A program made the position numbers and the translations under genes. A model generated the notes under the pieces. It was not told the DNA's origin, made no database searches, and saw only the letters and a program-made list of their open reading frames with translations. DNA of 56,340 bases, from contig DOKY01000002.1 in NCBI GenBank assembly GCA_003510135.1, positions 206,793 through 263,132 of the forward strand, read 5' to 3'. Within the stretch, counting starts at the first letter, position 1; the number at the start of each line of letters is the position of its first letter. Positions 8,519 through 17,108 of this stretch are shown here, one piece after another. This DNA comes from Pseudothermotoga sp. GTDB taxonomy: Bacteria; Thermotogota; Thermotogae; Thermotogales; DSM-5069.

Positions 8519-9066
8519 GAACGATCGTTGATCACGTCATGGACATAGTTCAAAATTCTTTCAAAGCGGGAGCCAGAAACGTGCATCTGAAGATTTCTCA
8601 AACGCGTGATACCTTTTGCTTCACTGTGGAAGATGACGGCGTTGGTATGACCAGAGAAGAGCTGGAAAGAGTCTTTGATCCTTTCTACACGACTCGCGAT
8701 CCAAAAGTTAGGAGAATCGGGTTAGGTTTGCCGTTTTTGAAGCAGGCAACCGAGGCCACTGGTGGGTTCGTAAAGCTGGAAAGTGAAAAGGGCAAAGGTA
8801 CAACAGTCACGGCATGTTTCAACACCTCTCATGTCGACTGTCAGGAAGTGGGTGATCTCGTGGGTTGTTTGGTCACATTGCTGACTGGAACTCCGGAAGG
8901 TGTACAATTGTGTGTAGAAAGGTGCTACGAGGATGCGTGCTATGAGATATCGACCTCGCGGTTGATCGAGATCTTTTCCGATCTTTCTTCTCCAGTTGTG
9001 ATCAGATCGCTGTACGAGGTGATGGATCAGATGGAAAAGAGCTTGTTCGAAAAGGAGGTATCGTGA
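8509..9066 (+). CDS. HATPase-domain protein (histidine-kinase-like ATPase)
   Basis: 185-residue protein beginning directly with a GHKL ATPase domain: N-box-like 'HVMDIVQNSFKAGA', G1 box 'VEDDGVGM', F-box 'FDPFYTT', G2 'GLGLPFLKQA'. The typical dimerisation/His-phosphotransfer segment is absent, so it is a stand-alone ATP-binding module; the last 75 residues match nothing I recognise. It overlaps the PHP gene by 10 bases and is followed at once by bamA, whose ribosome binding site lies in this gene's last codons. Similar proteins accompany [FeFe]-hydrogenase operons in thermophiles as far as I recall, but no hydrogenase gene is in this window. Confidence 0.75.
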   Translation: MGLRTIVDHVMDIVQNSFKAGARNVHLKISQTRDTFCFTVEDDGVGMTREELERVFDPFYTTRDPKVRRIGLGLPFLKQATEATGGFVKLESEKGKGTTVTACFNTSHVDCQEVGDLVGCLVTLLTGTPEGVQLCVERCYEDACYEISTSRLIEIFSDLSSPVVIRSLYEVMDQMEKSLFEKEVS

Positions 9067-11243
9067 TGAGGAAGCTTATGACTCTTTTGCTTTCATCGAT
9101 TCTGGGGTTGGCTCTCTTTGGAATCGTGATATCGGACGTAAAGTTCGTGGGGTTGGTGACCATATCCGAAGGGGAACTGTTGCCTTTGGTGAAGAACTAC
9201 CTTGGAGTAGAGCTGAAGGACGAAGCCATTCAAGACATTGCAAAGCAGATCTTCGACACAGGATATTTCTCCTCGCTCGAGCCGAAGCTGGTCGCCTCTG
9301 AAGGTCGCTTCGTACTTCAGATCGTAGTTCAGGAGAACCCCATCGTGAGAGATTGGAAGATCAACCTTGAAGGCCCGGAGATAGTGAAAACGACAGAACT
9401 TGCGAGTGCTGTCACGCTCGAGAAAAATAAGGCGCTCAGCGTGGTAAAGGTCAAGGAAAGCCTGGGTGCAATGAAGAAGAAGTTCGAAGACGCCGGCTAC
9501 TTTCTTGTCGAACTCAGCGGGGATTTCAAAGACGGTATTTACGTGTTCAACGTCGTTCCCTACGCACTGTGGGACATATACTTTGAGGGTGAAACGGAAG
9601 GTTTGGACATCTCACAGGTGCGAAATCAGATAAAGATCAGCACTCTCAAAGATTTCTACACAACCCCAGCGTTTCTGAGATTCCTGATCAAAGACATAAA
9701 GCGCTGTTATCCGACCGTCAGTGACATCTCTTCTGTTTTTTCCACGCTCGCAAACTATGTGTACTTTGGCAAAGAAACGTCTGTCGATTTTGAGAAGATA
9801 GAAATACCGAATGTTTCTGAAAAAGCCGTCGTCATGAAGGTGAAGGTCGTCCAACCGAAGTTCGTGCCCGAGGAAGGTAAGGTGTATGAAAGGATCGAGT
9901 TCTCAGGAAACAATCTGATCAGTTCTGAGCAATTGCGCAAGGTCTTGTCCGTCGGCGAGTACAGACTCGTCAGAAATCCGGATATTTTGCGGTCGATGCA
10001 GGCTATAATTGATCTTTACAAGCAAAACGGCTATCCTCTGTGCCACGTTGTACCTGTAGATGAAGACAAGACATTGCGGTTCACGATAGTTGAAAAGTAC
10101 GTTTCGAACGTGGAGTTCAAGGGTTTTGAACGGACGAAAATCTATGTCATCGAAGACCTTGTGACTTTCGAATCTGGTGAACCTCTCACCGAGAAAGATT
10201 TCTACGACACCCTATCAGCTTTGAACAGAACGCAGTTTTTCGAGGACGTGGCAGTTTATCCCGTTGGTGCGCCGGAAGATCGCAGTACGAACATTGTGGT
10301 GGAGGTCAGGGAGAAGGACAAAAAGTTCACGCTGTCTGGGGGAATATCTTGGAGCCCTGTCAAGGACAGGCCCTGGTACGAAGGTTTCTTCGGAGAACTT
10401 TCCTTCTCAACGATGAACCCGTTCGGCTATGGCCAGACCTTCTCGACGACGCTGAAACTTGGATTCGAGAGCAAGCTCATCCAGTTTGACTACTCGATCA
10501 GAAAACCGTTCCAGATTCCTGCAACCCTCGGCGCGCTGTTCAGCTACGAATGGGCAAACAGCACTCAGGTTATCAAGGTCGGGGGTAACGCGTCTACGCT
10601 CAGGTTTTCCGGTCACGCTTTTGGTGGTGGCGTGACGTACGAGAACAGAACGTACAGCGATTTCACGGAGAACACGCTTGTTGTTTCTGGTAACTACTCC
10701 TATGACACGAGGAGCGATCCTTTATTTCCCACCCGTGGTCAGTACATATACCTCGGTCTGGACAAGGCCGGCCTGTTCGGCTTTCTTGCGGACCGAGATT
10801 ACTGGAAGTTCCGACTGGATGCACGCATCTTCGTGCCTGTGTGGAATGACCAGCTCGTCAGTGCGTTCAGATTTTTCACGAGCGCTGTTCTCTTTGACCA
10901 GTACAAAAACCCGGATACCACTCCGGAAACGATTCTCTTCTACGGGATCGACTCGGTACGAGGCGTGGATGGAGGCAAAGCCAAGGCGGGCATCCTGGCC
11001 AGCGGAGAGCTGAGGTATAACCTCAAATCTCAGACCTTGCCGATGTACGCACTCTTTTTCGTGGACGCTGGTGGAACAGGTGAAACGCTGTCCCAACCAA
11101 CTTTGAGGCTCACCGCCGGTCCGGAACTTGACGTGGCGATACCGCTTCTGGGTGTTCTGGGCTTCGGAGTTGCGTACGATTTCAACGGCGAGTGGACCTG
11201 GGATAACTTCAAGCCTTTCTTCAGATTCGGCGCAGCTTTCTGA
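9066..11243 (+). CDS. bamA: Outer-membrane assembly protein BamA/Omp85
   Basis: Outer-membrane beta-barrel insertase of the Omp85 superfamily, 725 residues. N-terminal signal peptide (about 20 residues), then at least four POTRA-like repeats up to about residue 415, each with the pattern of a hydrophobic strand followed by 'GY' or 'QNGYP', and a C-terminal barrel with alternating aromatic strands that ends in Phe ('FRFGAAF'), the usual recognition end. The ATG at 9066 is chosen, seven bases after AAGGAGG; a GTG at 9063 is also possible. In Thermotogota the outer membrane is the toga, so the protein should act there. It is the last gene of the thyX-to-HATPase run. Confidence 0.88.
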   Translation: MRKLMTLLLSSILGLALFGIVISDVKFVGLVTISEGELLPLVKNYLGVELKDEAIQDIAKQIFDTGYFSSLEPKLVASEGRFVLQIVVQENPIVRDWKINLEGPEIVKTTELASAVTLEKNKALSVVKVKESLGAMKKKFEDAGYFLVELSGDFKDGIYVFNVVPYALWDIYFEGETEGLDISQVRNQIKISTLKDFYTTPAFLRFLIKDIKRCYPTVSDISSVFSTLANYVYFGKETSVDFEKIEIPNVSEKAVVMKVKVVQPKFVPEEGKVYERIEFSGNNLISSEQLRKVLSVGEYRLVRNPDILRSMQAIIDLYKQNGYPLCHVVPVDEDKTLRFTIVEKYVSNVEFKGFERTKIYVIEDLVTFESGEPLTEKDFYDTLSALNRTQFFEDVAVYPVGAPEDRSTNIVVEVREKDKKFTLSGGISWSPVKDRPWYEGFFGELSFSTMNPFGYGQTFSTTLKLGFESKLIQFDYSIRKPFQIPATLGALFSYEWANSTQVIKVGGNASTLRFSGHAFGGGVTYENRTYSDFTENTLVVSGNYSYDTRSDPLFPTRGQYIYLGLDKAGLFGFLADRDYWKFRLDARIFVPVWNDQLVSAFRFFTSAVLFDQYKNPDTTPETILFYGIDSVRGVDGGKAKAGILASGELRYNLKSQTLPMYALFFVDAGGTGETLSQPTLRLTAGPELDVAIPLLGVLGFGVAYDFNGEWTWDNFKPFFRFGAAF

Positions 11244-11305
11244 AGAAACAGCGAGATTTTGAGAGGAAACCGGCCCATCCTGGGTATTATCTGCCGTGGA
11301 GATGC

Positions 11306-11311
11306 TATAAT
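11306..11311 (+). promoter_or_regulatory. Extended -10 promoter for the yicC operon
   Basis: TGCTATAAT (TGn plus a perfect TATAAT at 11306-11311) lies 20 bases before the TTG start of yicC. No good -35 is seen at 17 bases, which is usual for extended -10 promoters. The AGGAGG site at 11314-11319 would be almost at the 5' end of the message. Confidence 0.6.
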
Positions 11312-11330
11312 TCAGGAGGAAGTGATATGA

Positions 11331-12209
11331 TTGCCAAAAAGCATGACCGGGTATGCGAAGGTCGAAAGGATCTCGAAGGAATACAGGTTAAGCTGCGAGT
11401 TAAAAACTCTCAATTCTCGTTATTTAAACGTTGAACTGAACTGTCCGTCTTTTCTTTCTTCGCGCGAGATAGAATTGACCAAGTTGATCCAGCGATATGT
11501 CAAAAGAGGTAAGGTTTCCTTGAAGCTTTTCGTCGAATTCTTGGTCCCGCCGGCGGACGCACTCCGCATCGATTTTGGGTTGGCAAAGGTATACTACGAT
11601 GGGCTCGAAGAGCTCGTCGCAAAACTTGGAATTCCAGAGCCGGTAAATCTCGATCATTTGCTCAGATTCAGAGAACTGGTGAAGTTTGAACTTTCCGAGG
11701 AGCAAGAAGAACGTATCTGGAAAATCTGTGAAGAAGTGGTTGACGAAGCTCTTCAGAAACTCGATTCAGAGCGAGAGAGAGAAGGCCAGCAACTCTCCAT
11801 GCAGTTGCGGACGATCGTGGAAGGGTTGAAAGCTATCGCTGACAAGCTGAGAGAAACGGCAAACGGTGCGCTACCTTCTCTGAGGGCGAAACTTCGCGAT
11901 CAGATCCAGCAACTTTTGGATAACGCTCAGATCGATGCGAACCTTTTCGAAAACTTGGTTGCGATGAGTCTGCAAAAGCTGGACATTCGTGAGGAGATCG
12001 ATAGGCTGGAGACTCACCTGAGTAAGACGATGGAGCTGCTTTCGAGCAGGGAGGCTGTTGGGAACCATCTGGACTTTCTTGCTCAGGAGATTCTTCGAGA
12101 ACTCAACACGATCCTTTCAAAGTCAGAGGATGCGGGTTTGATAGATCTGGCATTGAAGGGAAAAGTACTGATATCACAGTTCAGAGAACAGGTTCAGAAC
12201 TTGGAATGA
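11331..12209 (+). CDS. yicC: YicC family endoribonuclease
   Basis: YicC-family protein, 292 residues (family about 290), reported to be an RNase acting on small RNAs. The N-terminus 'PKSMTGYAKVE' and the C-terminal block from 'EEIDRLETHL' through 'LDFLAQEILRELNTI' to 'VLISQFREQVQNLE' are hallmarks. Start choice: TTG at 11331 gives the expected short lead before 'SMTGYA' and has AGGAGG 11 bases upstream. An ATG at 11327 is out of frame and closer to ideal spacing, so it may lower initiation at the TTG. First gene of the conserved yicC-remA-gmk-rpoZ-coaBC operon. Confidence 0.9.
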   Translation: MPKSMTGYAKVERISKEYRLSCELKTLNSRYLNVELNCPSFLSSREIELTKLIQRYVKRGKVSLKLFVEFLVPPADALRIDFGLAKVYYDGLEELVAKLGIPEPVNLDHLLRFRELVKFELSEEQEERIWKICEEVVDEALQKLDSEREREGQQLSMQLRTIVEGLKAIADKLRETANGALPSLRAKLRDQIQQLLDNAQIDANLFENLVAMSLQKLDIREEIDRLETHLSKTMELLSSREAVGNHLDFLAQEILRELNTILSKSEDAGLIDLALKGKVLISQFREQVQNLE

Positions 12210-12232
12210 AATATTCCAAGGAGGTATAAAGC

Positions 12233-12508
12233 GTGTACGGTTTGATCAACATAGGTTTTGGGAACGTCATATCTGGAGATCGAGTTATCGCGATAGTGAA
12301 CCCGGAGTCCGCCCCTTTGAAGAGACTCAAAGAGGAAGCGAGGGACGAGGGAAAACTTATTGACGCGACCTATGGGCGAAAGACGCGTGCCATCATCATC
12401 ACCGATAGCAACCATATCATTCTCAGCGCGATTCAACCTGAGACTATAGCACAGAGGTTCAAACAGTCCATGGTGGAGATCGAGGAAACTTTGAACAAGG
12501 CGAGGTAG
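12233..12508 (+). CDS. remA: RemA-like protein (DUF370)
   Basis: 91-residue DNA-binding protein of the RemA/DUF370 family, an activator of matrix genes in Bacillus; its role in Thermotogota is unknown. Family features: 'INIGFGNVI' at the start, 'VIAIVNPESAPLKRL' and 'LIDATYGRKTRAIIITDS'. The GTG start at 12233 follows AAGGAGGTAT at ideal distance. Placement between yicC and gmk is the arrangement also found in many Firmicutes, which supports the call. Confidence 0.88.
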   Translation: MYGLINIGFGNVISGDRVIAIVNPESAPLKRLKEEARDEGKLIDATYGRKTRAIIITDSNHIILSAIQPETIAQRFKQSMVEIEETLNKAR

Positions 12509-12512
12509 ATCT

Positions 12513-13136
12513 GTGGCAGGAGTTCTCTACGTGATAAGTGGTCCTTCTGGGGTTGGAAAAACTTCGATCATTGAGGGTGTAATGAAACGAGTCAACAACC
12601 TGGTTTTTTCAGTCTCGTGCACCACGAGGCCTAAAAGACCCGGTGAGATCGAGGGTCGGGATTATTTCTTCGTGGACGAAGAGACTTTCATACGCATGAT
12701 GAAAGAAGACGAATTCTTAGAGTGGGCCATTGTTCACGGCTACTACTACGGTACACCGCGTAAGTTTGTGGAAGAACAACTCAGAAGCAATGTCAATGTT
12801 CTTCTGGACATAGACGTTCAAGGTGCGATGACGGTGATGAAGAAGGTCAAAGACGCTGTCTTCATCTTCGTGGCTCCACCTTCTTTTGATGAACTCAAAA
12901 AACGCTTGTTGAAACGCGGTACCGAACGACAGGAGGATATGATCAAAAGACTCGAGGATGCCAAGAAGGAGCTGGAACAGATACCGAAGTTTCAGTATCT
13001 CATCGTCAATGTGGATCTTCAGGAATCGATCGATCAGCTCACTTCCATAATCGTTGCCGAGCAATTGAAGGTCAACAGGGTGATCGAACGGCTGGGATTT
13101 CACAAGATCTTTTCGGGCGGAGGTGATTCTAAATGA
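12513..13136 (+). CDS. gmk: Guanylate kinase
   Basis: Phosphorylates GMP to GDP with ATP. P-loop SGPSGVGKTS at residues 9-18, the GMP-binding 'SCTTRPKRPGEIEGRDYFF', 'GYYYGTP' and 'DIDVQGAM' are all intact; 207 residues is standard. GTG start four bases after the remA stop, with GAGG overlapping the remA end. ATGA overlap with rpoZ downstream. Confidence 0.96.
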   Translation: MAGVLYVISGPSGVGKTSIIEGVMKRVNNLVFSVSCTTRPKRPGEIEGRDYFFVDEETFIRMMKEDEFLEWAIVHGYYYGTPRKFVEEQLRSNVNVLLDIDVQGAMTVMKKVKDAVFIFVAPPSFDELKKRLLKRGTERQEDMIKRLEDAKKELEQIPKFQYLIVNVDLQESIDQLTSIIVAEQLKVNRVIERLGFHKIFSGGGDSK

Positions 13137-13363
13137 GCAAGCAGATACTGCATTATGACAGATTGTCACAGAAGATACCTTACAAGTACGCTATACCGAT
13201 AGCCGTAGCCAAGAGGGCAGAGGCACTCAAGGAGTATGCAAAACCTTATGTCACGCCGATTGACAACAACCCTGTTTCGATCGCATTTCAGGAGATTCAA
13301 GCCGGCTACGTGAGGATAAAGAACGAAGAAATCCTGCGCATACTGCTTCCCAATGTGAAGTGA
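13133..13363 (+). CDS. rpoZ: RNA polymerase omega subunit
   Basis: 76-residue omega subunit, which assists RNA polymerase assembly. The pattern 'KYAIPIAVAKRAEAL', followed by a stretch ending in 'VSIAFQEIQAGYVRI', corresponds to the RpoZ core (conserved 'VAKRA' and 'ALEEI..G'). The sequence is divergent, and the call rests equally on its position right after gmk and before coaBC, the usual gene order. Starts by ATGA overlap with gmk. Confidence 0.85.
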   Translation: MSKQILHYDRLSQKIPYKYAIPIAVAKRAEALKEYAKPYVTPIDNNPVSIAFQEIQAGYVRIKNEEILRILLPNVK

Positions 13364-13367
13364 TTCC

Positions 13368-14549
13368 ATGAAGGTCCTCGTCGGTGTGACGGGCTGCATC
13401 GCCCTGTACAAAGTTGCAGGCCTCGTGAGTAGTTTGCGCAAAGATGGGCACGAATTGAGGATCATCATGACACAGAGTGCCCAGAAACTGGTCTCGAAGG
13501 ATCTGTTTTCTGCCGTCGGGAACTGTCCCGTGTACACGGACGAAGATGCGTTCAACATAACGGGTGGCTGGATACCGCACACAGAATTATCCAAGTGGCC
13601 AGACGTCTTCGTGGTTGCACCGGCCACGGCTAACACGATCGCAAAGATCGCGCACGGTGTGGCGGACAACTTGCTCACAATGGTGTCTCTGGCTTTTGCG
13701 AAAGACAAGAAGCTTTTGGTACCTGCAATGAACGTGCGCATGTTCGAAAATCCTATCACGCAGGAAAACATTGAAAAACTCCGTCGGATGGGTTGGTGGG
13801 TCCTCGATCCCGCAGAAGGACACCTTGCGTGTGGTGAAGTAGGTCGTGGAAGGTATCCAGAGAACGAGGTTGTTCAAGAGGCCATATACATACTCGGTAG
13901 CGACAAGCCCCTCAGGGATCTTCGCTTACTCGTGACTGCTGGGCCCACTTGGGAGAGCATCGATCCAGTTCGCGTGATAACGAACCGTTCCAGTGGAAAG
14001 ATGGGTTTTGAGATCGCCAGGATGGCTGCACGGCTCGGGGCTGAGGTTACGTTGATCGCAGGCCCCACGTGTTTGAACCCCCCATTTTTCATCAAAGAGT
14101 ACGTCAGGGTGGAGAGCGCCCAGCAGATGTTCGACGAAACGATTAAAAGATTCGAATCGGTCGATGCCGTGATCATGGCAGCAGCCGTGGCGGACTACAC
14201 CCCTGCTTTCAAGAGTGGTTCAAAATTGAAGAAATCGGCGGAAAACCTCTCCATCGAGCTCATCAAGACGAAAGACATACTCGAAGAACTCGGTCAAAAA
14301 AAGAGCAAGCAGGTCCTGATTGGCTTTGCTGTGGAGACCGAAGAGCTGGAGTTCTACGCAGAACAAAAGTTGAGGAAGAAGAATCTTGACATGATTGTTG
14401 CGAACGAAGTACAGGCGATGGGCAGCGATCAGAGCACCGTGACGATCATAAAAAGGGACGGTTCGAAAAAGCGGGTTGGTCCAGATGCGAAAGATCGTAT
14501 TGCTCTGGCTGTTCTTGACGAGCTCGCTCGTCTTTGGCGTGGCTCATGA
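13368..14549 (+). CDS. coaBC: Bifunctional CoaBC (Dfp)
   Basis: Phosphopantothenoylcysteine decarboxylase (CoaC) fused to phosphopantothenate-cysteine ligase (CoaB); two steps of coenzyme A synthesis. CoaC, about residues 1-180: FMN-binding flavoprotein with 'GVTGCIALYK', 'VVAPATANTIAKIAHGVADN', the substrate clamp 'PAMNVRMF' and the active-site 'HLACGEVGRGR'. CoaB, about 185-393: 'VTAGPTWESIDPVRVITN', 'SSGKMGFEIA', 'AAVADYTP' and the lysine-containing 'KLKKSAE'. 393 residues, normal. Overlaps the L,D-transpeptidase gene by about 65 bases. Confidence 0.95.
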   Translation: MKVLVGVTGCIALYKVAGLVSSLRKDGHELRIIMTQSAQKLVSKDLFSAVGNCPVYTDEDAFNITGGWIPHTELSKWPDVFVVAPATANTIAKIAHGVADNLLTMVSLAFAKDKKLLVPAMNVRMFENPITQENIEKLRRMGWWVLDPAEGHLACGEVGRGRYPENEVVQEAIYILGSDKPLRDLRLLVTAGPTWESIDPVRVITNRSSGKMGFEIARMAARLGAEVTLIAGPTCLNPPFFIKEYVRVESAQQMFDETIKRFESVDAVIMAAAVADYTPAFKSGSKLKKSAENLSIELIKTKDILEELGQKKSKQVLIGFAVETEELEFYAEQKLRKKNLDMIVANEVQAMGSDQSTVTIIKRDGSKKRVGPDAKDRIALAVLDELARLWRGS

Positions 14550-15678
14550 ATTGCTCGTCAGGTCTTTCGAGAAGAACATGATAGAGCTTTCCCTGCGGCC
14601 AATCTACACGACCGGTGAGCAACCGAAATTGTACCTGTTCACCCAAACTGGTCACAGGCTCGCTAAGGCCACTAATGGAGATTCCTTCGTTTTCGATGTC
14701 TCGAACACCGACTGGATCATCGCAGAAGCTTTCGGCAGAAGCAGTCTGGGTTATTTCATGCGTGGTGTTCGACCAACATTTTTGAAGCTCTCGAGCTACA
14801 GGCAGGACCCGCACGTGTTCTTCTTCACAGATCCTGAAAAGTATCTGTTCTACGTAGGTGTGAGATTGCCACAAGATTGGAACCTCTTAGACTGTGATTT
14901 TCAGAACCTCAAATTCAGAAGATTCTCCTTCAACGGTCTTTCGTACCTCTATACATCCGAAAAGCCCAGGGATGGCATACACACCTTGACCTTGACGTTC
15001 GAACTGCCGTACGGCCTGAGAAAAACGATGAAACTGGAGGTGTTCGTCTTCCACGGCCTCGTAAACACGTTAAGGGGCTCCGCGGCCCCGATGCGCGTTG
15101 AGCCAGTGGCTCCCTACACCCACGTTGTCAAGCCCGGCGAGACTCTCTGGTCAATTGCCAGGATGTATGGTCTCACCGTGCCAGACCTTGAACTGGCGAA
15201 CGGTATTTCTGACGGCAATCGTATCGTGTCCGGTACTGTGCTCAAACTGGCGAAAGTCCACTTCGATTCTTCTTTGATGAGCATAGTGATCAACACAGCG
15301 ACAGGTAGGTTGGCGCTCTACTACAACGGATTCCTGGTCAGGGTTTTCCCCGTGGCCGTTGGGCGCAGCGATATGACTCCACCCGGGACTTACTGGATCA
15401 TGAAAAAAGAGGTAGATCCCGCACTCTACTGGTTTGGCGAGTACATCCCACCACGTTCTCCCATAAACGGTCTGGGAACGAGATTCTTTCAATTGTCCAA
15501 TCCCACCTACGGCATTCATGGGACAACAAAACCGTGGGAAATCGGAAAAAGGATTTCCCACGGCTGTATCCGCATGTTTAATCAAGATATAGAAACGATC
15601 GATGCTTTCGTTGATGTCGGAACCAGGGTGGTGGTGGTCAGAAACACGGAAGAGTTTCCAATCAAATGGACCTTCTGA
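14485..15678 (+). CDS. LysM / L,D-transpeptidase (YkuD) cell-wall enzyme
   Basis: Exported peptidoglycan cross-linking enzyme, 397 residues. Signal peptide at the N-terminus ('MRKIVLLWLFLTSSLVFGVA'), about 180 residues of unassigned beta-rich sequence, a LysM domain at about residues 210-257 ('VVKPGETLWSIARMYGL'), and a YkuD domain to the end with the catalytic motif 'SHGCIRM' and upstream 'GIHG'. ATG at 14485 is preferred over the TTG at 14476 because it begins the signal peptide; both start inside coaBC. In Thermotogota, L,D-transpeptidases would form 3-3 cross-links in the thin wall under the toga. It converges with the S1-domain gene, with no space between the stop codons. Confidence 0.88.
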   Translation: MRKIVLLWLFLTSSLVFGVAHELLVRSFEKNMIELSLRPIYTTGEQPKLYLFTQTGHRLAKATNGDSFVFDVSNTDWIIAEAFGRSSLGYFMRGVRPTFLKLSSYRQDPHVFFFTDPEKYLFYVGVRLPQDWNLLDCDFQNLKFRRFSFNGLSYLYTSEKPRDGIHTLTLTFELPYGLRKTMKLEVFVFHGLVNTLRGSAAPMRVEPVAPYTHVVKPGETLWSIARMYGLTVPDLELANGISDGNRIVSGTVLKLAKVHFDSSLMSIVINTATGRLALYYNGFLVRVFPVAVGRSDMTPPGTYWIMKKEVDPALYWFGEYIPPRSPINGLGTRFFQLSNPTYGIHGTTKPWEIGKRISHGCIRMFNQDIETIDAFVDVGTRVVVVRNTEEFPIKWTF

Positions 15679-16035
15679 TCAGAACCTTCCTCCCTTTTTC
15701 TCCGCCCTCTTCTTGTACTCGGCGAACTTTCTCTCACTGTCTCTAAGAAACCTTGCGAGCTTCTTCTCGAACTCCGCCTTCTTGGTGTCTTTCTGCTCTT
15801 CTTGTCTTTTCTCCTCCTTCAACGACAGTTCCCATTTGCCGTCGCGCGTTTTGCCGATGATCCTCGCTGTGACTTCCTGACCTTGTTTCAAGAAATCCTC
15901 GACGTTCTTCACGTACTGGTTCGCGATCTTCGAGATGTGTATAAACCCTGTTTCTCCGTTCTCGAGTGTGACGACTGCTCCGAATTTTGTTATCTGTGTG
16001 ACTTTGCTCTTCACAACGTCGCCAACCTTTACCAC
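15679..16035 (-). CDS. S1-domain RNA-binding protein
   Basis: 118 residues: an S1/OB-fold RNA-binding domain at residues 1-73 ('VGDVVKSKVTQITKFGAVV', 'GFIHISKIANQYVKNVEDFL', 'ARIIGKTRDGKWELSLKE') followed by a highly charged Lys/Glu-rich helical tail. It resembles the general stress protein 13/YugI and S1-RPS families, which associate with ribosomes. GTG start at 16033-16035 after GGGAGGG. Adjacent to rpmE in the same direction (31 bases), so a translation-linked role is likely. Confidence 0.85.
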   Translation of the reverse strand: MVKVGDVVKSKVTQITKFGAVVTLENGETGFIHISKIANQYVKNVEDFLKQGQEVTARIIGKTRDGKWELSLKEEKRQEEQKDTKKAEFEKKLARFLRDSERKFAEYKKRAEKKGGRF

Positions 16036-16066
16036 AAAATAACCCTCCCTAAAGATTTATGAAACC

Positions 16067-16282
16067 TCAGTATTCAACACCCTCGTATTTCCGCTTGAAC
16101 TTTTCAATACGACCTTCGGTGTCTATGACCAAACCTGCCCCGGCTTGACCTCTATAAAGTGGATGACAGTTGGAGCACACATCTATCCTGATGGTGTCCC
16201 TCGTCGTGTAGAATCTGTGTTCCGCACCACACGCACACTTCACTGTCACAAGCTTCATTTGTGGGTGAATGTTCTTCTTCAT
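16067..16282 (-). CDS. rpmE: 50S ribosomal protein L31 (zinc type)
   Basis: 71-residue L31. It keeps the zinc-binding cysteines Cys16, Cys18, Cys36 and Cys39 ('KCACG' and 'DVCSNCHP'), so it is the zinc-containing form, and ends with 'KFKRKY'. The internal ATG at 16280-16282 is the true start: GAGGTGAG lies just upstream and it gives the expected 'MKKNIHPQM'; a longer frame to 16360 would include the promoter. Confidence 0.95.
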   Translation of the reverse strand: MKKNIHPQMKLVTVKCACGAEHRFYTTRDTIRIDVCSNCHPLYRGQAGAGLVIDTEGRIEKFKRKYEGVEY

Positions 16283-16319
16283 CAGCCTCACCTCTTTCGA
16301 ACTTTTTGTTACCCTATAG

Positions 16320-16347
16320 ATGATACCACAACGAGGTACGTCGTCAA
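16320..16347 (-). promoter_or_regulatory. Promoter of rpmE
   Basis: On the reverse strand TTGACG (16347-16342), 16 bases, then TATCAT (16325-16320). It lies about 40 bases upstream of the rpmE start and drives rpmE and the S1-domain gene. Confidence 0.6.
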
Positions 16348-16400
16348 TATTTTGTGGCATAGAAGTTGAACAGCCTGAAACTCAGATTTCACGTGCATGG

Positions 16401-16406
16401 TATAAT
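16401..16406 (+). promoter_or_regulatory. Extended -10 promoter for the GGDEF-like/murA operon
   Basis: TGGTATAAT, an extended -10 with perfect TATAAT at 16401-16406; no clear -35. It leaves a leader of about 120 bases before the GTG at 16535. The leader shows no obvious hairpin or convincing leader peptide. Confidence 0.55.
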
Positions 16407-16534
16407 TTTTTGAGACGTTCGACGTGAAACAACGATCGCTTTCGACTCGTTCAGGCAGGAGGAACTCGGTAAGAAGAAGTTCGATGCAGTGAAAAGATTG
16501 AAGATGTGGAACGACAGAGCGGGGAGGGAAAGTT

Positions 16535-17107
16535 GTGGAAGAGAAAGAAGAACTTCTCCAGAGGATCAAGATGTTGGAGGATCAACTTGAGTATTACCGA
16601 TCACGCGAGGCCCAGATGGAGCAACTGATCAGAGAGTACAACGAGTTCATTCGTAGACAGTTCGACATCTACGATCAGTTCGTTAGAGACATTGGAACCA
16701 GCAGGATCGTCGATCCATACACGAGGGTCTATTCTGCAGAGCACATAAGCCAGCTTGTCAGTTACTACCACCAACGTGCTTTCGAGGAAAATCGCGAATA
16801 CGGTTTGATACTGGTACGCCTGTCCCAGAAGGATGAGAACTTTGATGCGAACCTGCTCGCGCTTGCGAAGTTGCTGAAAAATGTTATCAGGGTGCCCATG
16901 GACAGCATTGGGAGGCTCAACGAGGACACCTTCGTTGTCCTGCTGACCGAGATAGGCAAAGAGAACACCCGCAAAGTGGTGCAGAGAATTAAAACCTTCA
17001 TCGATCAACATCTGGCGATTCCTGTCAAGATTTCTTTTAGATCCTATCCCGACGACGGCTCAAACCTCGAAGACATGATGAAACAGTTGCAGGCGGAGGT
17101 CAGTTGA
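16535..17107 (+). CDS. Degenerate GGDEF-domain protein with N-terminal coiled coil
   Basis: 190 residues. Residues 1-40 form a coiled coil ('EEKEELLQRIKMLEDQLEYYRSREAQ' region). The rest has the GGDEF fold pattern: 'VDPYTRVYSAEHI', a buried 'YGLILVRL', then 'DSIGRLNEDTFVVLLTEI' where active enzymes read '.R.GGDEF...'. The GGDEF motif is replaced by LNEDT, so diguanylate cyclase activity is unlikely; it may bind a nucleotide or act structurally. GTG start with GGGAGG upstream. It lies directly before murA, one base apart. Confidence 0.7.
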   Translation: MEEKEELLQRIKMLEDQLEYYRSREAQMEQLIREYNEFIRRQFDIYDQFVRDIGTSRIVDPYTRVYSAEHISQLVSYYHQRAFEENREYGLILVRLSQKDENFDANLLALAKLLKNVIRVPMDSIGRLNEDTFVVLLTEIGKENTRKVVQRIKTFIDQHLAIPVKISFRSYPDDGSNLEDMMKQLQAEVS

Positions 17108-17108
17108 A

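Noticed and set aside
16407..16534. Possible small protein in the leader of the GGDEF-like gene
   Set aside because: A frame with natural-looking sequence exists but it has no start codon or ribosome binding site and ends inside the next gene.
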